From 2-02-FULL-47-50 sp964479045 (lineage in GTDB: Bacteria; Pseudomonadota; Gammaproteobacteria; Eutrophobiales; Eutrophobiaceae): a stretch of DNA of 64,000 bases. Within the stretch, counting starts at the first letter, position 1. The number at the start of each line of letters is the position of its first letter. The notes beneath the pieces were generated by a model. That model made no database searches and was not told the origin of the DNA. It worked only from the letters and a program-made list of their open reading frames with translations. A program made the position numbers and the translations under genes. The stretch covers positions 1 to 64,000 of the forward strand of contig CAYZJI010000012.1 in NCBI GenBank assembly GCA_964479045.1, written 5' to 3'. Positions 25,456 to 35,800 of this stretch are shown here, in pieces.

Positions 25456-26331
25456 ATGCGTCGTGCTCTGTTTACTATGGTGATTGTCAGTGTGTTGTGT
25501 CTGGCCGTTGTTCCGGCTCACGCAACCGGTGCACTTGATGTATTTGTCAGTATCTTGCCGCAGAAATATCTGCTTGAAAGGATCGGCGGTGAACAGGTAC
25601 GGGTGCAGGTCATGGTGAAGCCCGGACTGAATCCCGAAACCTACGAGCCGACGCCCAGACAGATGGCAGCCTTGAGCCGCGCTGATCTGTATTTCCGTAT
25701 CGCTGTGCCGTTTGAGGAGATCTGGATTGGCAAAATCCATGATCAGAATCCAATGCTGAAAATAATTGAATGCTGTGCTGAATTAACGATCACCGATCCG
25801 CCCCCGTATGATCCCGTGACAGGCACGGAAAGTAATATCGGAGTGGATGCCCATGTGTGGACCAGTCCGCACAATGCCAGAGTGCTGGCGCGGATTGTCC
25901 TGGAAGCCCTGACGGAAGCTGATCCGGAGCATGCGGAAAATTATCAGGTTAATTTTCACAGGTTGATAATGGATCTGGATGAACTTGATCATTTCATACA
26001 GGAGACACTTTCAGAGGTTGATAACCGTTATTTGCTGGTGGCGCACCCGTCCTGGGGACACTTCGCAGCACAGTATGGATTGACCCAGATCGCGATAGAA
26101 CGGCATGGGACCGAGGCGCGTGCCCGGCAGCTTGCGCACTTGATTGAATTTGCAAAATCAGAGCGTATTCAGTACATCTACTTGCAAAAACAGTTTGATT
26201 CTCCTGCTGCCAGAATGCTGGCCGATGCCATCGAGGCGAAACTGATAGAGCTGGATCCGCTGGCGGAAAATTATATTGAAAATCTCCGGCAGGTCGCACT
26301 CAGCATCGCGAACGCGGAAAACCAGCCATGA
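25456..26331 (+). CDS. znuA: Zinc ABC transporter periplasmic binding protein ZnuA
   Basis: 291 residues with a signal peptide (cleavage near AHA at 21-23). Cluster A-I binding-protein fold. Of the metal ligands, His133 (DAHVWTSP) and His197 (LVAHPSWGHF) are present and an acidic residue occurs in the last site (QFDSPAA). The first ligand, His in the PHTYEP motif of typical family members, is Glu61 here (NPETYEP). The His-rich acidic loop of E. coli ZnuA is absent. It overlaps znuC by 4 bp. The altered ligand could change metal choice, although the locus still looks zinc-regulated. Confidence 0.9.
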   Translation: MRRALFTMVIVSVLCLAVVPAHATGALDVFVSILPQKYLLERIGGEQVRVQVMVKPGLNPETYEPTPRQMAALSRADLYFRIAVPFEEIWIGKIHDQNPMLKIIECCAELTITDPPPYDPVTGTESNIGVDAHVWTSPHNARVLARIVLEALTEADPEHAENYQVNFHRLIMDLDELDHFIQETLSEVDNRYLLVAHPSWGHFAAQYGLTQIAIERHGTEARARQLAHLIEFAKSERIQYIYLQKQFDSPAARMLADAIEAKLIELDPLAENYIENLRQVALSIANAENQP

Positions 26332-27062
26332 CGGCGGCAATTGAAATCAACCAAGTCAATTTTGCCTACGATCGTGAACCGGTGCTGAGTGATATTTACC
26401 TCACGGTCACGGCGGAAGAGTTTCTCGGTGTCATTGGTCCGAATGCAGGCGGAAAAAGCACCTTGATCAAATTGATACTGGGTCTGTTAACGCCGGCGGC
26501 CGGCAGCATACGGGTGCTGGGTAAAACACCGGCGCAGGCCCGCGCGCAGATAGGTTATGTGCCACAGCATCCCACATTTTCACGCCGCGATTTTCCCATC
26601 GATGTACGCGACACTGTGTTGATGGGCCGGTTGGGGAAAGTCTCGCGCCTTGCCGGATATTCGAAGGAAGATCGGATAATCGCGGATAATGCCTTGCGCG
26701 CCGTGGAAATCCATGACATCGCCAGACGGCCGATCGGTGAATTGTCCGGCGGACAGTTACAGCGTGTGCTGATTGCGCGTGCGCTGGCCTGTCAGCCGGA
26801 AATCCTGATTCTGGATGAGCCTACCGCCAATATTGATATGCGTGCTGAGGAAGATATTTTCGGTTTGCTGAAACACTACAACGACCACATGACCATTATA
26901 GTGGTGTCGCATGATATTGGTTTCATCTCCGGTTATGTCGATCGGGTCGCGTGTCTGAACCGCAGTCTGGTCTGCCATGCCACGGATGCGATCAGCGGTA
27001 AAACCATTGAGGAGTTGTATGGAGCGCCGGTCAGGATGATCCACCACCATCATAGTCATTGA
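26328..27062 (+). CDS. znuC: Zinc ABC transporter ATPase ZnuC
   Basis: 244 residues. Walker A GPNAGGKST, signature LSGGQLQRVLIARAL and Walker B ILILDEPT are intact. The extreme C-terminus is HHHHSH, a likely zinc-binding tail that is common in ZnuC-type ATPases. ATGA overlap with znuA and direct abutment with znuB show coupled translation. It powers inner-membrane zinc import. Confidence 0.94.
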   Translation: MTAAIEINQVNFAYDREPVLSDIYLTVTAEEFLGVIGPNAGGKSTLIKLILGLLTPAAGSIRVLGKTPAQARAQIGYVPQHPTFSRRDFPIDVRDTVLMGRLGKVSRLAGYSKEDRIIADNALRAVEIHDIARRPIGELSGGQLQRVLIARALACQPEILILDEPTANIDMRAEEDIFGLLKHYNDHMTIIVVSHDIGFISGYVDRVACLNRSLVCHATDAISGKTIEELYGAPVRMIHHHHSH

Positions 27063-27067
27063 ATCCC

Positions 27068-27901
27068 ATGTTCGAATTTTTTACGGAAATTTTCAGCTAT
27101 CGCTTTATGCAGCATGCATTGCTGGCCTGTTTGCTGGCGAGTATCGGCTGCGGGATCATGGGCACGTATGTGGTGGTCAAACGGATCGGTTTCATGGCGG
27201 GCGGTATTGCCCACTCGGTACTCGCCGGAATGGGTATCGCTTATTTCCTGGGTTCATCACCATTATTCGGCGCCATGTTTGCGGCACTGGTTTCCGGCAT
27301 CATGATCGGCTGGATCAATCTGCATTGGCGGGAACATGAGGATATCCTGATTGCTGCGTTCTGGTCAGTGGGCATGGCCATAGGTGTGATCTTTATTTCC
27401 CGCAGCGAGGGCTATAACATCGATTTGATGAGTTATCTGTTTGGAAACATTCTGCTGGTATCACAGCAGGATTTATGGCTGATGTTATTACTGGATATAG
27501 TGATCGCATTGCTGGTAGCCATGTTTTACCGGCAGTTTCTGGCGGCAGCGTTTGATGAGGAGTTTGCGCGCCTGCGTGGCGTGAATGTCGAGTTTTACTA
27601 CATGCTGCTGTTGTGCATGGTGGCATTGACCGTGGTGCTGCTGATCCAGGTTGTGGGGCTGATTCTGGTGCTGGCCCTGCTGATATTGCCGGCTGCCAGT
27701 GCCGCGCAGTTTGTCAGTTCCATCGGCCGTATGATGTTGCTGGCAGTCGTTTTCTGTGCGCTGATCACAACGACCGGACTGATCCTGTCGTATGAGCCGG
27801 ATCTGCCATCCGGATCCACCATCATCCTGCTTGCCGGAATTTTTTATCTGTTCTCTATTCTCGGGCGCAGAGTCCTGAAGCGGATCTATAACGGCCGCTG
27901 A
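27068..27901 (+). CDS. znuB: Zinc ABC transporter permease ZnuB
   Basis: 277 residues from the ATG at 27068; an alternative TTG at 27059 overlaps the znuC stop. About eight membrane helices of the ABC-3 family; ISCGIMGTYVVVKR-like and GGIAHSVLAGMGIAYFLG segments are the family hallmarks. It is the last gene of zur-znuACB and converges on aroG with only 4 bp between the stops. Confidence 0.93.
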   Translation: MFEFFTEIFSYRFMQHALLACLLASIGCGIMGTYVVVKRIGFMAGGIAHSVLAGMGIAYFLGSSPLFGAMFAALVSGIMIGWINLHWREHEDILIAAFWSVGMAIGVIFISRSEGYNIDLMSYLFGNILLVSQQDLWLMLLLDIVIALLVAMFYRQFLAAAFDEEFARLRGVNVEFYYMLLLCMVALTVVLLIQVVGLILVLALLILPAASAAQFVSSIGRMMLLAVVFCALITTTGLILSYEPDLPSGSTIILLAGIFYLFSILGRRVLKRIYNGR

Positions 27902-27905
27902 AAAG

Positions 27906-28964
27906 CTATTTTGCTGAGCGGCGTTTGGCGGAAGCCTGCGCCAGCCGATCAATCAACGGCACGGTATCTTCCCAGCCAATGCACGCATCGGTAATGCTTT
28001 GCCCGTAGACCAGCGGTTTGCCTTCAACCACATCCTGGCGTCCGGCCACCAAGTGGCTTTCGATCATGATGCCGAAAATACGCTTTTCACCGCCGGCGAT
28101 TTGATCAGCAATAACCTTGCCGACTTCCATCTGGTTTTGCGGTACCTTGCGGCTGTTGGCATGACTGAAATCCACCATGATCCGTGGTGGCAGTTTGGCG
28201 GCTTCCAGTTCTTTGGCCGCCTGATCAATGCTCGCCGGATCATAGTTCGGTGATTTACCCCCACGCAGGATGATGTGACAATCCGGATTACCTTTTGTTG
28301 AAAAAATCGCCGAGTTGCCTTCCTTGCGCAGTGACAGGAAATGATGCGGACGCATGGCCGCGCCGATGGCATCCACCGCGACCTTGATGGTGCCGTCCGT
28401 GCCGTTCTTGAAACCGACGGGGCATGAGAGACCGGACGCGAGTTCACGATGTACCTGGCTTTCTGTTGTGCGTGCACCGATTGCGCCCCAGCTGATCAGA
28501 TCAGCTACATACTGTGGCGTGATTAAATCCAGATATTCAGTTCCGGCAGGCACGCCCATGTCATTCAGATCACGCAACAGGGATCGCGCAATACGCAATC
28601 CCTTGTTGATCTGAAAGCTGTTGTCCAGATCCGGATCATTAATCAGACCCTTCCAGCCAACTGTGGTACGGGGCTTTTCAAAATACACACGCATTACAAT
28701 CAGCAAATCCTTGCGGTATTTATCAATCAATGGTTTCAGGCGTGATGCATATTCCTTTGCCGCCTTGATGTCATGAATAGAGCATGGCCCGGTAATCACG
28801 AGCAGACGATCGTCCTTGCCTTCCAGGATCTCGTGTATGGCCTGACGGGTTTCGTACGTGGTTTTAGCAGCCGCTTCTGTCAGCGGAATTTCTTCGCAGA
28901 TTTCTACAGGCGGCGTGACAGACTTGATGGATTCAATCCGAAGATCATCGGTTTTGTATTGCAT
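27906..28964 (-). CDS. aroG: 3-deoxy-7-phosphoheptulonate synthase, class I (AroG/F/H)
   Basis: First step of the shikimate pathway: phosphoenolpyruvate plus erythrose-4-phosphate gives DAHP. 352 residues, the size of E. coli AroG. Motifs: ITGPCSIHD (about 60-68), VGWKGLINDPDLDNSF, GARTTESQVHRELASGLSCPVGFKNGTDG for substrate and metal binding (Cys in SCPVGFKN is conserved) and MVDFSHAN. Which feedback class (Phe, Tyr, Trp) cannot be read reliably. No leader peptide or trp/tyr operator is obvious upstream. Confidence 0.95.
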   Translation of the reverse strand: MQYKTDDLRIESIKSVTPPVEICEEIPLTEAAAKTTYETRQAIHEILEGKDDRLLVITGPCSIHDIKAAKEYASRLKPLIDKYRKDLLIVMRVYFEKPRTTVGWKGLINDPDLDNSFQINKGLRIARSLLRDLNDMGVPAGTEYLDLITPQYVADLISWGAIGARTTESQVHRELASGLSCPVGFKNGTDGTIKVAVDAIGAAMRPHHFLSLRKEGNSAIFSTKGNPDCHIILRGGKSPNYDPASIDQAAKELEAAKLPPRIMVDFSHANSRKVPQNQMEVGKVIADQIAGGEKRIFGIMIESHLVAGRQDVVEGKPLVYGQSITDACIGWEDTVPLIDRLAQASAKRRSAK

Positions 28965-29018
28965 AAATTCCAGCGTTCTTTAATTAAATGAAATAATGAA
29001 TGATACAACTGCCGGGTA

Positions 29019-29360
29019 TCAGCCCGGCGGCCAGGTAAAATGCCGGCCCGCAAGGATGTGCACATGTAAATGAAAAACAGTTTGTCCGGCTTCTTCACCA
29101 TTATTGATGACCAGACGAAATGCATCACCATAACCTTCGGCTTTGGCAATATGGCTGGCTGTGAGCAGTAAATGGCCCAGAAGATCCTTGTCGGATTCTG
29201 TTGCGTCAGCTGCTTTTGAAATTGTCTTTTTCGGAATCACCAGTATATGCAGGGGTGCCTGCGGGTTGATGTCCTTGAATGCCAGACACTGATCGTCTTC
29301 ATAGACGATATTCGCCGGAATCTGCCGGGCGATGATCTTGCTGAAGATAGTGCCTGTCAT
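29019..29360 (-). CDS. hinT: HIT-family purine nucleoside phosphoramidase HinT
   Basis: 113 residues. The histidine triad is HLHVHIL (near residue 96), and the usual end AGRHFTWPPG is present. It hydrolyses AMP-lysine and aminoacyl-AMP type phosphoramidates in the cytosol. CLAFKDINPQAPLHILVIPK is the conserved nucleotide-contact segment. It is on the same strand as aroG, which lies 54 bp downstream. Confidence 0.95.
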   Translation of the reverse strand: MTGTIFSKIIARQIPANIVYEDDQCLAFKDINPQAPLHILVIPKKTISKAADATESDKDLLGHLLLTASHIAKAEGYGDAFRLVINNGEEAGQTVFHLHVHILAGRHFTWPPG

Positions 29361-29418
29361 GGTAATAAATAGGTTTAACGGGTCAGGCCGGATTATACAT
29401 TAATAAGGAATGTTCTGA

Positions 29419-29607
29419 TCATGACGGGCCTTGCAGACGGGCGTGCTCGGCCCTGATTTGAGCGACCTTGTCTTCCCATCGTTGTAATGCTTCTTCGTAG
29501 TACACATACACACAACGCTCGCAACCACGCCCGCAGCATTCGCCAGGCAACGGTTCTTGCGGCCGGGGCGGCAGTTCAGGTCCGGCAGTGTGTTCAGGTG
29601 CAGTCAT
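29419..29607 (-). CDS. Oxidoreductase-like small protein (PF09791 type)
   Basis: 62 residues. A Pro-rich start (PPRPQEPLPGE) is followed by CCGRGCERCVYVYYEEAL, the conserved Cys motif of the oxidoreductase-like N-terminal family. The cysteines could bind metal or be redox-active; no activity is known to me for the short bacterial form. It lies upstream of hinT on the same strand. Confidence 0.75.
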   Translation of the reverse strand: MTAPEHTAGPELPPRPQEPLPGECCGRGCERCVYVYYEEALQRWEDKVAQIRAEHARLQGPS

Positions 29608-29710
29608 TGATTATTGTGGGTTCGCAAAAGAAGCCGCTTTTTATCACAAAACGGGATTTCTATCGAGTACCGGGCATACAGGATATTGATCCAGCTGAGG
29701 TTTCATAACC

Positions 29711-29741
29711 TTGACTCCGTACCTCACTAGAGGTCTATACT
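29711..29741 (+). promoter_or_regulatory. MerR-type promoter before the cus-side genes
   Basis: TTGACT (29711-29716) and TATACT (29736-29741) are separated by 19 bp, the over-long spacer typical of MerR-family activated promoters. The spacer contains a short inverted repeat ACCTC-ACTA-GAGGT. The start ATG at 29776 follows. It probably drives the small secreted protein and cusCBA in response to a metal. Confidence 0.75.
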
Positions 29742-29775
29742 TTACCTGTAGAGAGTGTAGAGACATTCAAAACAC

Positions 29776-30201
29776 ATGGGCATATTCAGAAAATTCATCT
29801 CCAGACAGACCTGGCTGCTGATCATTCTGGCCGGCATTCTGCAGGTCCAGGCCGCGCAGGCGGTCGCCTGTGACTTGATGATGACCATGCCGGAAACGGC
29901 TGGAGAGAACTGCAACAAACATCTTGCCCAGGCACAGCAGGAAAATACCTCAGATAAAACCTGCTGTGATATGGATCATGATTACATGGCGGATTCCGGT
30001 GATTGCAATGACAGCAATCTTGCTGTCAATTCATATCTCTCAGGGAAACTCAATCCGGAAGTTGTGTATTCATTAATATCGTATGTATTGCATGATCAAT
30101 TCATTGTTACTCAATCCGGCTTAATTTCTGCATCACCGGCCCGTCATTCAGTATACCCGGGCAACCACACTTACCTCACGACACAGCGCCTGCGGATCTA
30201 G
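29776..30201 (+). CDS. Secreted Cys/Met/His-containing protein, cus-locus associated
   Basis: 141 residues. A signal peptide (hydrophobic 12-28, cleavage near AQA) is followed by a short mature protein with the Met-rich CDLMMTM and clusters such as CNKH, CCDMDHDYM and DCND. These are plausible soft-metal ligands. I recognise no named family; small proteins of this kind are common in copper loci. It is the first gene behind a MerR-type promoter, 80 bp before cusC. A periplasmic metal-binding role is an inference. Confidence 0.65.
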   Translation: MGIFRKFISRQTWLLIILAGILQVQAAQAVACDLMMTMPETAGENCNKHLAQAQQENTSDKTCCDMDHDYMADSGDCNDSNLAVNSYLSGKLNPEVVYSLISYVLHDQFIVTQSGLISASPARHSVYPGNHTYLTTQRLRI

Positions 30202-30280
30202 ACGCCTGCTCCATCCGCTTCCGTATGTTACGGAAGCCATGCAGCGACGTTTTTATTTTTTTACCCGTCAGGAGTTGTTT

Positions 30281-31555
30281 ATGAACACCTTGTTTACTGG
30301 CTCTCACGCCAGAGCACATCCATTATGGCCGGCCGGCCACAGCATGATTTTGTTGGCGGCCATTACTCACGCTCAGGCTGCACCGCTGGGTTTTGCTGAA
30401 GCGTTAACGCTGGCTGAACAGAATGCGCCATCGCTGTCTGCACAACAGGCCGGCATAGAAGCCGCTGAATATTCAGCAGTGCCTGCGGGCGAATTGCCGG
30501 ACCCAAAACTTTTTGCCGGGATAGAAAATTATCCGGTGTCTGGTCCGGCCAGCGGCAGCCTGACTGAAGATTTCATGACCATGCAGAAAATCGGTTTGAT
30601 GCAGGAGATTCCAAACGGCGACAAACGGCGCGCCCGTGTCGATGCAGCAGCAGCGGAAATAGATCGCAGCCGGATCATGCAACAAGTGGAACGCCTGAGG
30701 GTGCGCCGGGAAACAGCATTGGCCTGGATAGAACGTTACATTGTCGATCGCAAACTTGGATTGTTCAGTGAACTTGAACATGAAAATAAATTACTTGCGG
30801 AAGCGGTGACTGCACAGCAGGTCGCCGGCGCGGGTTCGATTACAGATACCCTGCTGGCACGTGAAGAGGAAGCCATGCTGGCCGATGCGCGTGATGAACT
30901 GGTGCGGGACCAGTCTGCGGCAACGGCACGGTTGCGGCGCTGGACCGGTGTGGTCGTGGATGAACCCCTGGCCGGTGAGCCGCCGGCCTGGCCCATCTCC
31001 CGCGACATCCTTGAACACCGGTTGCATCAACATCCGGAACTGCTCGCCTATGTTCCCATGGCACAGAAAATTGATGCAGAAGTGCGGGAAGCGGTCGCCA
31101 TGAAAAAACCGGACTGGGCGGTGGAGCTTGCCTATCAGCATCGTGATGATGAATTCGGTGATATGGTGTCCATGCAATTCACTGTTGACCTGCCGATATT
31201 TCCCGGCCGGCGGCAGGACCCGCAAATCGCAGCGCGGCGTGCCGAGCGGCTCAGGCTCGATGCTGAACGCGAAAATACCTGGCGTGAGCATCTGGAAATG
31301 CTTGAGTCAGAAATCGCTGAATACGAACAACTGGATCGGGCCGTGCAACGGCAAAAAGACTTGTTGTTGCCACTGGCCCAGGAAAAAGTGGACTTGATTA
31401 TGGCAGCCTATCAAGGTAACCGGTCAGATCTGATGAGTGTGATTGAAGCACGGCGTAAATTGATAGAGGCCCGGTTGAAACTGATTGAGCTCGAAGGTTC
31501 GCGTACCGGAACGGCCGCCCGTCTGCATTATGCCTACGGGGAGGATCTGCCATGA
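30281..31555 (+). CDS. cusC: Outer-membrane efflux protein, CusC-like (TolC family)
   Basis: 424 residues from the ATG at 30281; AGGAG at 30270-30274 is six bases upstream, while the frame's earlier in-frame ATG (30239) has no site. A signal-type N-terminus is followed by two OEP repeats with long coiled-coil helices (for example LTLAEQNAPSL near 40, then LEHENKLLAEAV). It forms the outer-membrane channel for the CusBA pump. It overlaps the cusB start by 4 bp. The choice of Cus over Czc rests on the partner pump. Confidence 0.87.
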   Translation: MNTLFTGSHARAHPLWPAGHSMILLAAITHAQAAPLGFAEALTLAEQNAPSLSAQQAGIEAAEYSAVPAGELPDPKLFAGIENYPVSGPASGSLTEDFMTMQKIGLMQEIPNGDKRRARVDAAAAEIDRSRIMQQVERLRVRRETALAWIERYIVDRKLGLFSELEHENKLLAEAVTAQQVAGAGSITDTLLAREEEAMLADARDELVRDQSAATARLRRWTGVVVDEPLAGEPPAWPISRDILEHRLHQHPELLAYVPMAQKIDAEVREAVAMKKPDWAVELAYQHRDDEFGDMVSMQFTVDLPIFPGRRQDPQIAARRAERLRLDAERENTWREHLEMLESEIAEYEQLDRAVQRQKDLLLPLAQEKVDLIMAAYQGNRSDLMSVIEARRKLIEARLKLIELEGSRTGTAARLHYAYGEDLP

Positions 31556-32814
31556 GCACTAAAAATATTCAATCGAGCATGCTAATCATGCTGGCGCTGC
31601 TGGCCGGTGCAGCTATCGGTTATTTTTATGCTGATTATTTTCCTGAGGATGACAAAATAAAAGCGGAAAAACCCGGGGCCATGTCCGTCACTGAAAGGGA
31701 AAGAAAAGTGCTGTACTGGTATGACCCGATGTTTCCGCAACAGCAATTTGATCAACCCGGTAAATCACCGTTCATGGATATGGAACTGGTGCCGAAATAT
31801 GCAGATGAAGAGAACAGTACGGCATCAGTCAGTATCGATCCGGGCCAGGCACAGAATATCGCCGTGCGTTATGCAACGGTGACACGCGGTTCATATGCGA
31901 CAACCATTGATGCTATTGGAACCTTTGCTTATAACGAACGGGATGTTGCTATCGTCCAGAGCCGGGCCGTTGGTTTTGTGGAGCAGGTTTATCCGCTTGC
32001 TCCGGGTGATGTAATTGAAAGCGGCGCGCCTCTGGCCGATATTCTGGTGCCGGAATGGACAGCTGCACAGATCGAATTTCTGGCGTTGCTGAAGACCGGG
32101 GAAACAACACTGATCGAAGCAACCCGCGAACGTCTGAAACTGCTAGGCATGTCGTCCTGGCTGATCAAACAGATTGAAGAGACCGGCAAAACCCGTCCGA
32201 TCATTTCAGTGACGGCGCCGATTGCCGGTGTGATTCGGGAGCTGGAGATTCGTACGGGCATGGCCGTCACCACTGGTCAGACATTTGCACGCATTAATGG
32301 AATTGAATCTGTGTGGCTGGATGTGGCAGTACCAATGACGCAGGGTGCAACGATCAAAACCGGGGATAGTGCAGAAGCCAGAGTAGTCGCTTATCCCGGA
32401 CAGGTTTTCTCCGGCAAGGTGATCGCAATATTACCTGAGCTCAACGTAGATACCCGTACGCTGAGAGTGCGGCTTGAGTTTGAAAATGAAGACAGTCGCT
32501 TCCGGCCCGGCATGTATGCGGAAGTGACGCTGCGCAATGCCGAAGAGCAGATGGCATTGCAGGTGGTCAGCGAGGCGGTGATACGCACCGGCCGTCATGC
32601 TCTGGTCATGCGTGTCGATGGTGACGGGCGTTACCAGCCGGTGGAAGTTGAAACGGGCCCCGAAGTTGAAGGAATGACCGTGATCCTGAGCGGACTGGAA
32701 GAAGGTCAGCAGGTTGTGGCCTCAGGACAATTCCTGTTTGATTCTGAAGCCAACCTCAGAGGAATCGTGCCGACCGTTCCGGAAAAAACGCATGTGCATG
32801 GAGGTGGCGAATGA
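31552..32814 (+). CDS. cusB: Periplasmic adaptor of heavy-metal efflux, CusB-like
   Basis: 420 residues, HlyD/RND adaptor family. An N-terminal membrane anchor (about 8-27) is followed by a heavy-metal-binding-domain-like stretch (YWYDPMFPQ to FMDMELVPKYA) with conserved Met residues, as in CusB, whose methionines capture Cu(I)/Ag(I). Barrel-sandwich and alpha-hairpin regions follow. ATGA overlaps on both sides couple it to cusC and cusA. Confidence 0.9.
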   Translation: MSTKNIQSSMLIMLALLAGAAIGYFYADYFPEDDKIKAEKPGAMSVTERERKVLYWYDPMFPQQQFDQPGKSPFMDMELVPKYADEENSTASVSIDPGQAQNIAVRYATVTRGSYATTIDAIGTFAYNERDVAIVQSRAVGFVEQVYPLAPGDVIESGAPLADILVPEWTAAQIEFLALLKTGETTLIEATRERLKLLGMSSWLIKQIEETGKTRPIISVTAPIAGVIRELEIRTGMAVTTGQTFARINGIESVWLDVAVPMTQGATIKTGDSAEARVVAYPGQVFSGKVIAILPELNVDTRTLRVRLEFENEDSRFRPGMYAEVTLRNAEEQMALQVVSEAVIRTGRHALVMRVDGDGRYQPVEVETGPEVEGMTVILSGLEEGQQVVASGQFLFDSEANLRGIVPTVPEKTHVHGGGE

Positions 32815-35800
32815 TCAAACGCCTGATACGTTGGTCTATTGCAAACCGTTTTCTGGTGTTGCTCATCACCATTTTCATGACGGCGTGGGGCATCTGGTCA
32901 GTGAAGGCCACACCGATCGATGCGCTGCCTGATCTCTCTGATGTACAGGTGATTATACGCACCACCTGGCCGGGGCAGGCCCCGCAGATCATCGAGAACC
33001 AGGTGACCTATCCACTCGCAACGACGATGCTATCGGTGCCGGGCGCAAAGACGGTGCGTGGTTATTCCTATTTCGGTGATTCGTTTGTTTATGTTCTGTT
33101 TGAAGATGGCACGGATGTGTACTGGGCCCGATCGCGGGTGCTGGAATACCTGAATCAGGTGCAAAGCCAGTTGCCCACTACTGCACGTTCATCATTAGGG
33201 CCTGATGCCACTGGCGTTGGCTGGATCTATCAATACGCTTTGATAGATCGCAGTGGTCAGCATGACTTGGCACAACTGCGAGCACTGCAGGACTGGTTCC
33301 TCCGCTTCGAACTGAAAAGTCTGCCGGATGTGGCCGAAGTGGCGACCATCGGCGGTATGGTCAAGCAATACCAAATCGTTCTGGATCCGATACGGCTGGC
33401 GGCGCAGGGCATCACACACCGTGAAGTGATCGAGGCCGTACGTGCTGCCAATAATGAAACCGGTGGCGCGGTTATGGAACTCGCCGAAGCAGAATTTATG
33501 GTGCGCGCTTCCGGTTATCTGAAAACCCTGGATGATTTTCGCAATATTCCACTGAAGGTGTCCATCTCAGGTGTCCCGGTGCGGCTCAGTGATGTGGCCC
33601 ATGTGCAAATCGGGCCGGAGATGCGGCGCGGTATTGCCGAACTCGATGGCGAAGGTGAATCGGTGGGGGGTGTAGTAGTGTTACGTAGTGGCAAGAATGC
33701 GCGCACAACTATCGAAGCCGTACGCAAGCGGCTGGAGGAATTGAAATCCAGTCTGCCGACGGGTGTCGAGATCATTCCGGTCTATGATCGTTCACAATTG
33801 ATCGATCGGGCCGTAGATAATCTCAAACAGAAACTCATTGAAGAGTTTATGGTGGTAGCGCTGGTCTGTGCAGTGTTTCTCTGGCACCTGCGATCTTCGC
33901 TGGTGGCGATTGTGTCTTTGCCGCTGGGTATCCTGCTGGCATTCATTATCATCAAGCAACAGGGCATCAATGCCAACATCATGTCACTGGGTGGTATTGC
34001 CATTGCCATTGGCGCGATGGTGGATGCCGCTGTGGTGATGATCGAAAACGCCCATAAAAAAATTGAACATTGGCAACAACTGAATCCGGAAAAAAAACTG
34101 GCGGGTGAAGAGCGATGGGAGGTGATTACCCGTTCGGCGCTGGAAGTCGGGCCGGCGCTGTTTTTTTCTTTATTAATAATTACGTTGTCATTCGTCCCGG
34201 TATTTACGCTGGAGGCGCAGGAGGGACGGTTGTTCGGACCACTGGCCTTTACCAAGACCTATGCCATGGCCGCAGCTGCAGGAATTTCAGTGACGCTGAT
34301 TCCGGTGCTCATGGGCTATGCCATCCGTGGCCGGATTCCGGCCGAGACACAAAATCCGCTTAACCGCTTACTGATCCTGATTTACCGGCCCTTGCTGAAT
34401 CTCGCTTTACGCTTTCCCAAGACGATCCTGCTGTTTGCGGTGCTGGTTTTTGCGACAGCCTGGTGGCCGCTGTCACATCTCGGTGGTGAGTTCATGCCAC
34501 CCCTGGATGAGGGAGATCTGCTGTATATGCCTTCTGCTTTGCCTGGATTGTCTGCCGCCAAGGCCGGTGAATTACTGCAACAGACGGACCGCATGATCCA
34601 CACCGTGCCTGAAGTGCAAAGAGTATTCGGCAAGGCGGGTCGGGCGGAAACTGCGACCGATCCGGCGCCGCTGGAAATGTTTGAAACCACCATACAATTC
34701 AAACCGAAATCGGAATGGCGGCCGGGTATGACTACAGAGAAACTGATTGAAGAACTGGATCAGGCTGTGCGTGTTCCCGGACTTGCGAATATCTGGATTC
34801 CTCCCATCCGTAATCGTATCGATATGCTGGCTACTGGAATCAAGAGCCCCATCGGCGTCAAGATTTCCGGCACACAGCTCAGGGATATTGATGAAGTGGC
34901 TATGCAGGTCGAACAGGTTGCAAAAACCATCCCGGGGGTATCGTCGGCACTGGCAGAACGCCTGACCGGGGGTCGTTATATCGACATCAACATCGACCGT
35001 ATTGCAGCCGGGCGTTATGGTCTCAACATAGAAGATGTGCAGAGCGTGGTGGCCAGTGCCATAGGGGGCGAGAACATTGCTGAGACAGTAGAAGGGCTGG
35101 CACGCTTTCCCATTAATGTACGCTACCCACGTGACTGGCGTGACTCTATCGAAGATCTCATCAATCTCCCGATTTATACCTCAATGGGTCAGCAGATCAC
35201 GTTGGGGACGGTGGCGGAGATCAGGATTACAGACGGCCCGCCCATGTTGAAAAGCGAAAATGCCAGACCTTCCGGCTGGGTATATGTGGATGTGCGCGGC
35301 CGCGATCTTGCTTCAGTGGTTAATGATTTACGTACGGCCATCTCACAGAATGTGAAATTGAAATCCGGCATGAGCGTGAGTTATTCAGGTCAATATGAAT
35401 TTCTTGAGCGCGCGAATGCACGGCTGAAGATGGTAGTGCCTGCCACATTGTTGATCATTTTTATCCTGCTTTATGTCACATTCCGGCGGTTTGATGAAGC
35501 TTTTCTGATTATGGCCACATTGCCATTTGCACTGACTGGCGGGATCTGGTTCATTTATCTGCTGGATTTCAATCTCTCCATTGCCACCGGTGTCGGATTT
35601 ATTGCACTGGCGGGGGTGGCCGCGGAATTCGGCGTGGTGATGCTGATGTATCTCAAACATGCCTGGCAGCAACGCTGCTCTGAAGGCAGGACTATGGACA
35701 GTGATTTACTTGAGGCCATACGTGAGGGCGCCGTTTTGCGGGTGCGACCGAAAGCAATGACCGTCGCGGTGATCGTTGCAGGTCTCTTGCCCATCTTCTG

